From positions 20,438,587 to 20,502,586 of the forward strand of contig CM060314.1 in NCBI GenBank assembly GCA_030674185.1: 64,000 nucleotides of DNA, written 5' to 3'. The notes beneath the pieces are model-generated. The model did not search any database, was not told the origin of the DNA, and saw only the letters and a list, made by a program, of their open reading frames with translations. Shown here piece by piece: positions 63,735 to 64,000 of this stretch. Numbering within the stretch: the first letter of the stretch is position 1; every line of letters starts with the position of its first letter. The position numbers were made by a program, and so were the translations under genes. Source of the stretch: Monoplex corrugatus (taxonomy: Eukaryota > Mollusca > Gastropoda > Littorinimorpha > Ranellidae).

Positions 63735-64000
63735 GGATGAACTTACTGGAGGTTCAAGCCTAGTTAGTTCAGAATAATTCATTTGGGGGTTTTGAACTCA
63801 CCCAGCTTCTATCCAAATTTCAACATACTAGGGCTCAGTGGGAAGACTAAACACTTGACTACCAACCACTTTATGATACATCAGTAAGGATGTTCCATAA
63901 ATTTCCTGACCAATACCTTGTGCCATCTTTCTTGGACCTGGTGACGCTAGGCTATAGGATATACCAGTATTATGAAAGTAAGTGTAGGGTACAATTCCGT
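63735..64000 (+). mobile_element. SINE-like element family A, copy 4 (cut by the window end)
   Basis: gttcagaataattcatttgg, ttttgaactcacccag, gggaagactaaacacttgac and agtgtagggtacaattccg correspond to the family A body. Confidence 0.55.

Overview
This is eukaryotic, metazoan genomic DNA. Genes are split by GT-AG introns, and most of the sequence is microsatellite, minisatellite, tRNA-derived SINE, MITE and LINE debris. The very dense CA/TG tracts, the mix of SINE-like families and the animal-type proteins suggest a lophotrochozoan, most likely a gastropod mollusc. That assignment is inference; no species can be named from the sequence alone. I see no bacterial operons, CRISPR arrays or viral genes.

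Left part (718-15125, + strand): the 3' portion of a fasciclin/FAS1 (TGFBI/periostin-like) secreted adhesion protein. Seven exons were joined by hand with consistent splice phases (366 codons: half of one FAS1 domain, two whole ones and a short tail). Its introns hold a roughly 3.2 kb pentanucleotide satellite (about 4650-7870), a CR1-like LINE remnant and a second decayed LINE with a reverse transcriptase FADD motif.

Middle (15126-37296): about 22 kb with no gene I can support. It carries fold-back repeats, inverted SINEs, several minisatellites and many copies of a palindromic TTAA-ended MITE.

Right part (63133-37297, - strand): the 3' portion of an F-BAR/double-SH3 scaffold gene (FCHSD / Nervous wreck / Carom family). 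Seven exons encode an acidic linker, SH3-1, a Pro-rich linker, SH3-2, a Pro-rich tail, a 44-nt microexon and a C-terminal exon. The F-BAR part would lie beyond position 64000. The two genes are convergent (tail to tail).

The most interesting observation is in the FCHSD-like 3' end. The 44-nt microexon is not a multiple of three and the last exon is open in two frames. Inclusion would give an N/Q/Y-rich tail ending in a PDZ-ligand-like ESLV. Skipping would give a P/Q-rich then Arg-rich tail whose stop codon lies in the TTAA end of an adjacent MITE. Other observations are minisatellites that start at splice sites, a partial exon duplication, and a MITE family with nested palindromes that has also expanded into a tandem array. 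All repeat-family statements rest on visual comparison within this window.
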